Of a stretch of DNA of 43,517 nucleotides, positions 42,983-43,517 are shown piece after piece. This stretch comes from Hoylesella saccharolytica JCM 17484 (GTDB taxonomy: Bacteria; Bacteroidota; Bacteroidia; Bacteroidales; Bacteroidaceae): assembly GCF_000614205.1 (NCBI RefSeq), contig NZ_BAKN01000025.1, positions 1 through 43,517 of the forward strand. The letters are read 5' to 3'. Numbering within the stretch: position 1 is the first letter of the stretch; each line of letters begins with the position of its first letter. The notes below the pieces were generated by a model. It was not told where the DNA came from and made no database searches. It saw nothing but the letters and a program-made list of their open reading frames with translations. Made by a program: the position numbers and the translations under genes.

Positions 42983-43013
42983 TTTGCAGATAGCATATCT
43001 ATACCTATCTTTG
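42983..43013 (+). promoter_or_regulatory. Promoter upstream of the right-end 22-bp array
   Basis: TTTG (42983-42986), 19 bp, TATCTTTG (43006-43013). This is one of the best consensus matches in the window, yet no gene follows. Transcription would start at about 43018-43020, right before the repeat array at 43029. Confidence 0.75.
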
Positions 43014-43028
43014 TACCGAGATAAAAAT

Positions 43029-43517
43029 TTTCTTTCTAAGTTGAGAAATATTTTTCAACTTAACGCGAAATATTTACCAACTTAGTGAGAAATAATTTTC
43101 AACATAGAGAAAATTTATTTATCATTAAGAAAGTATAATGCAACATAGGGAGAAGGTAACATGCTCATTGAGAAGACGTGACATGCTCATTGAGAAGATG
43201 TGACACACTCATTAGGAAGATGTAATGCGCTCATTAGGAGGATGCTTCGCGCTTATTAGGAGAATGTAATACACTCATTAGGAGAATGTAATACACTCAT
43301 TAGGAGAATGTAATACACTCATTAGGAGAATGTAATACACTCATTAGGAGAATGTAATACACTCATTAGGAGGATGTAACACGCTCATTAGGAAGATGCA
43401 ATACGCTCATTAGGAAGATGCAATACGCTCATTAGGAGGATGTAACACGCTCATTAGGAGGATGTAACACGCTCATTAGGAGGATGTAACACGCTCATTA
43501 GGAGGATGTAACACGCT
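43029..43517. repeat. 22-bp tandem repeat array, running off the window
   Basis: At least 22 consecutive units, each 22 bp. Left units are AT-rich and diverged (TTTTTCAACTTAACGCGAAATA at 43051 in pattern); from 43161 they read AT/AC-GCTCATTGAGAAG-type, and from 43249 to the edge they are nearly identical (ACACTCATTAGGAGAATGTA plus AT, or ACGCTCATTAGGAGGATGTA plus AC). All six frames contain stops (TAG and TAA in every unit, and TAA/TGA in the reverse), so it is not coding. Units are contiguous, with no spacers. Confidence 0.93.

Noticed and set aside
43249..43512. AGGAG-ATG-TAA start-stop elements in each unit as real minimal reading frames
   Set aside because: The purine run is only 0-1 nt from the ATG and Bacteroidota rely little on Shine-Dalgarno pairing, so the match is probably incidental.
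43029..43517. CRISPR array
   Set aside because: Units of 22 bp are contiguous with no unique spacers, the repeats drift gradually, and no cas gene is present.

Overview
The window looks like a chromosomal segment of a Bacteroidota bacterium, most likely Prevotellaceae (Prevotella in the broad sense). The evidence is a SusC/SusD pair, a PorT-type type IX secretion protein and a cargo-like C-terminal domain, DUF4836 and DUF4369-type lipoproteins, a PyrD/PyrK type 1B dihydroorotate dehydrogenase, and many promoters of the Bacteroidota form TTTG-N19/20-TAnnTTTG. Genus level is an inference; there is no rRNA gene here.

Layout. 1-500: dispersed repeats. 0.5-3.9 kb: L-asparaginase (minus), diverging from a uronate isomerase homologue that has lost most of its metal-site residues, then a surface-type lipoprotein. 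4.1-7.2 kb: carboxyltransferase (OadA/PycB type), a helical hypothetical protein and an HD phosphohydrolase. 7.2-8.6 kb: gene-free repeat region. 8.6-14.1 kb: trpS, tRNA-Met, a START-like protein, a frameshifted coiled-coil lipoprotein, rsmI, tdk, a frameshifted AI-2E family permease and tRNA-Lys. 14.2-20.0 kb: a tightly overlapped six-gene minus-strand operon (nucleoside MFS transporter, bifunctional nuclease, rsmE, DUF4836 lipoprotein, ABC ATPase, ABC permease). 20.1-21.0 kb: an insertion-sequence remnant and repeats. 21.0-24.2 kb: LptF/G-type permease and frameshifted ribBA. 24.5-32.9 kb: a likely protein/peptide acquisition locus of secreted zinc metalloprotease, SusC, SusD and a T9SS-type cargo protein. 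33.0-34.2 kb: ferredoxin and porT. 34.2-38.1 kb: an expanding and decaying family of lipoprotein/secreted-protein pairs. 38.6-42.5 kb: an outer-membrane protein, pyrD, pyrK and a TlpA-like thioredoxin. 42.5-43.5 kb: a promoter followed by a 22-bp tandem repeat array that runs off the end.

Three things stand out. First, intergenic regions carry clusters of degenerate quasi-palindromic units (AAAA..TAT..TTTT) placed exactly 22 bp apart at five sites, and an unrelated 22-bp array at the right end begins right behind a near-consensus promoter. Second, the UxaC homologue keeps the family's length and fold signature but has Q/G, G and S where the metal-binding His-x-His, Asp and Arg should be. Third, a two-gene module (lipoprotein plus secreted ~155-residue protein) was copied three or four times, and the lipoprotein gene shrank to a fused 5'/3' stub in copies 2 and 3.

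Caution on quality: six genes need an indel to read through, and five of them (six sites in all counting both protease breaks, less the permease) are repaired by adding one base, often in a homopolymer. That pattern suggests undercalled bases in the assembly rather than real pseudogenes, so those genes are described as probably functional in the cell.
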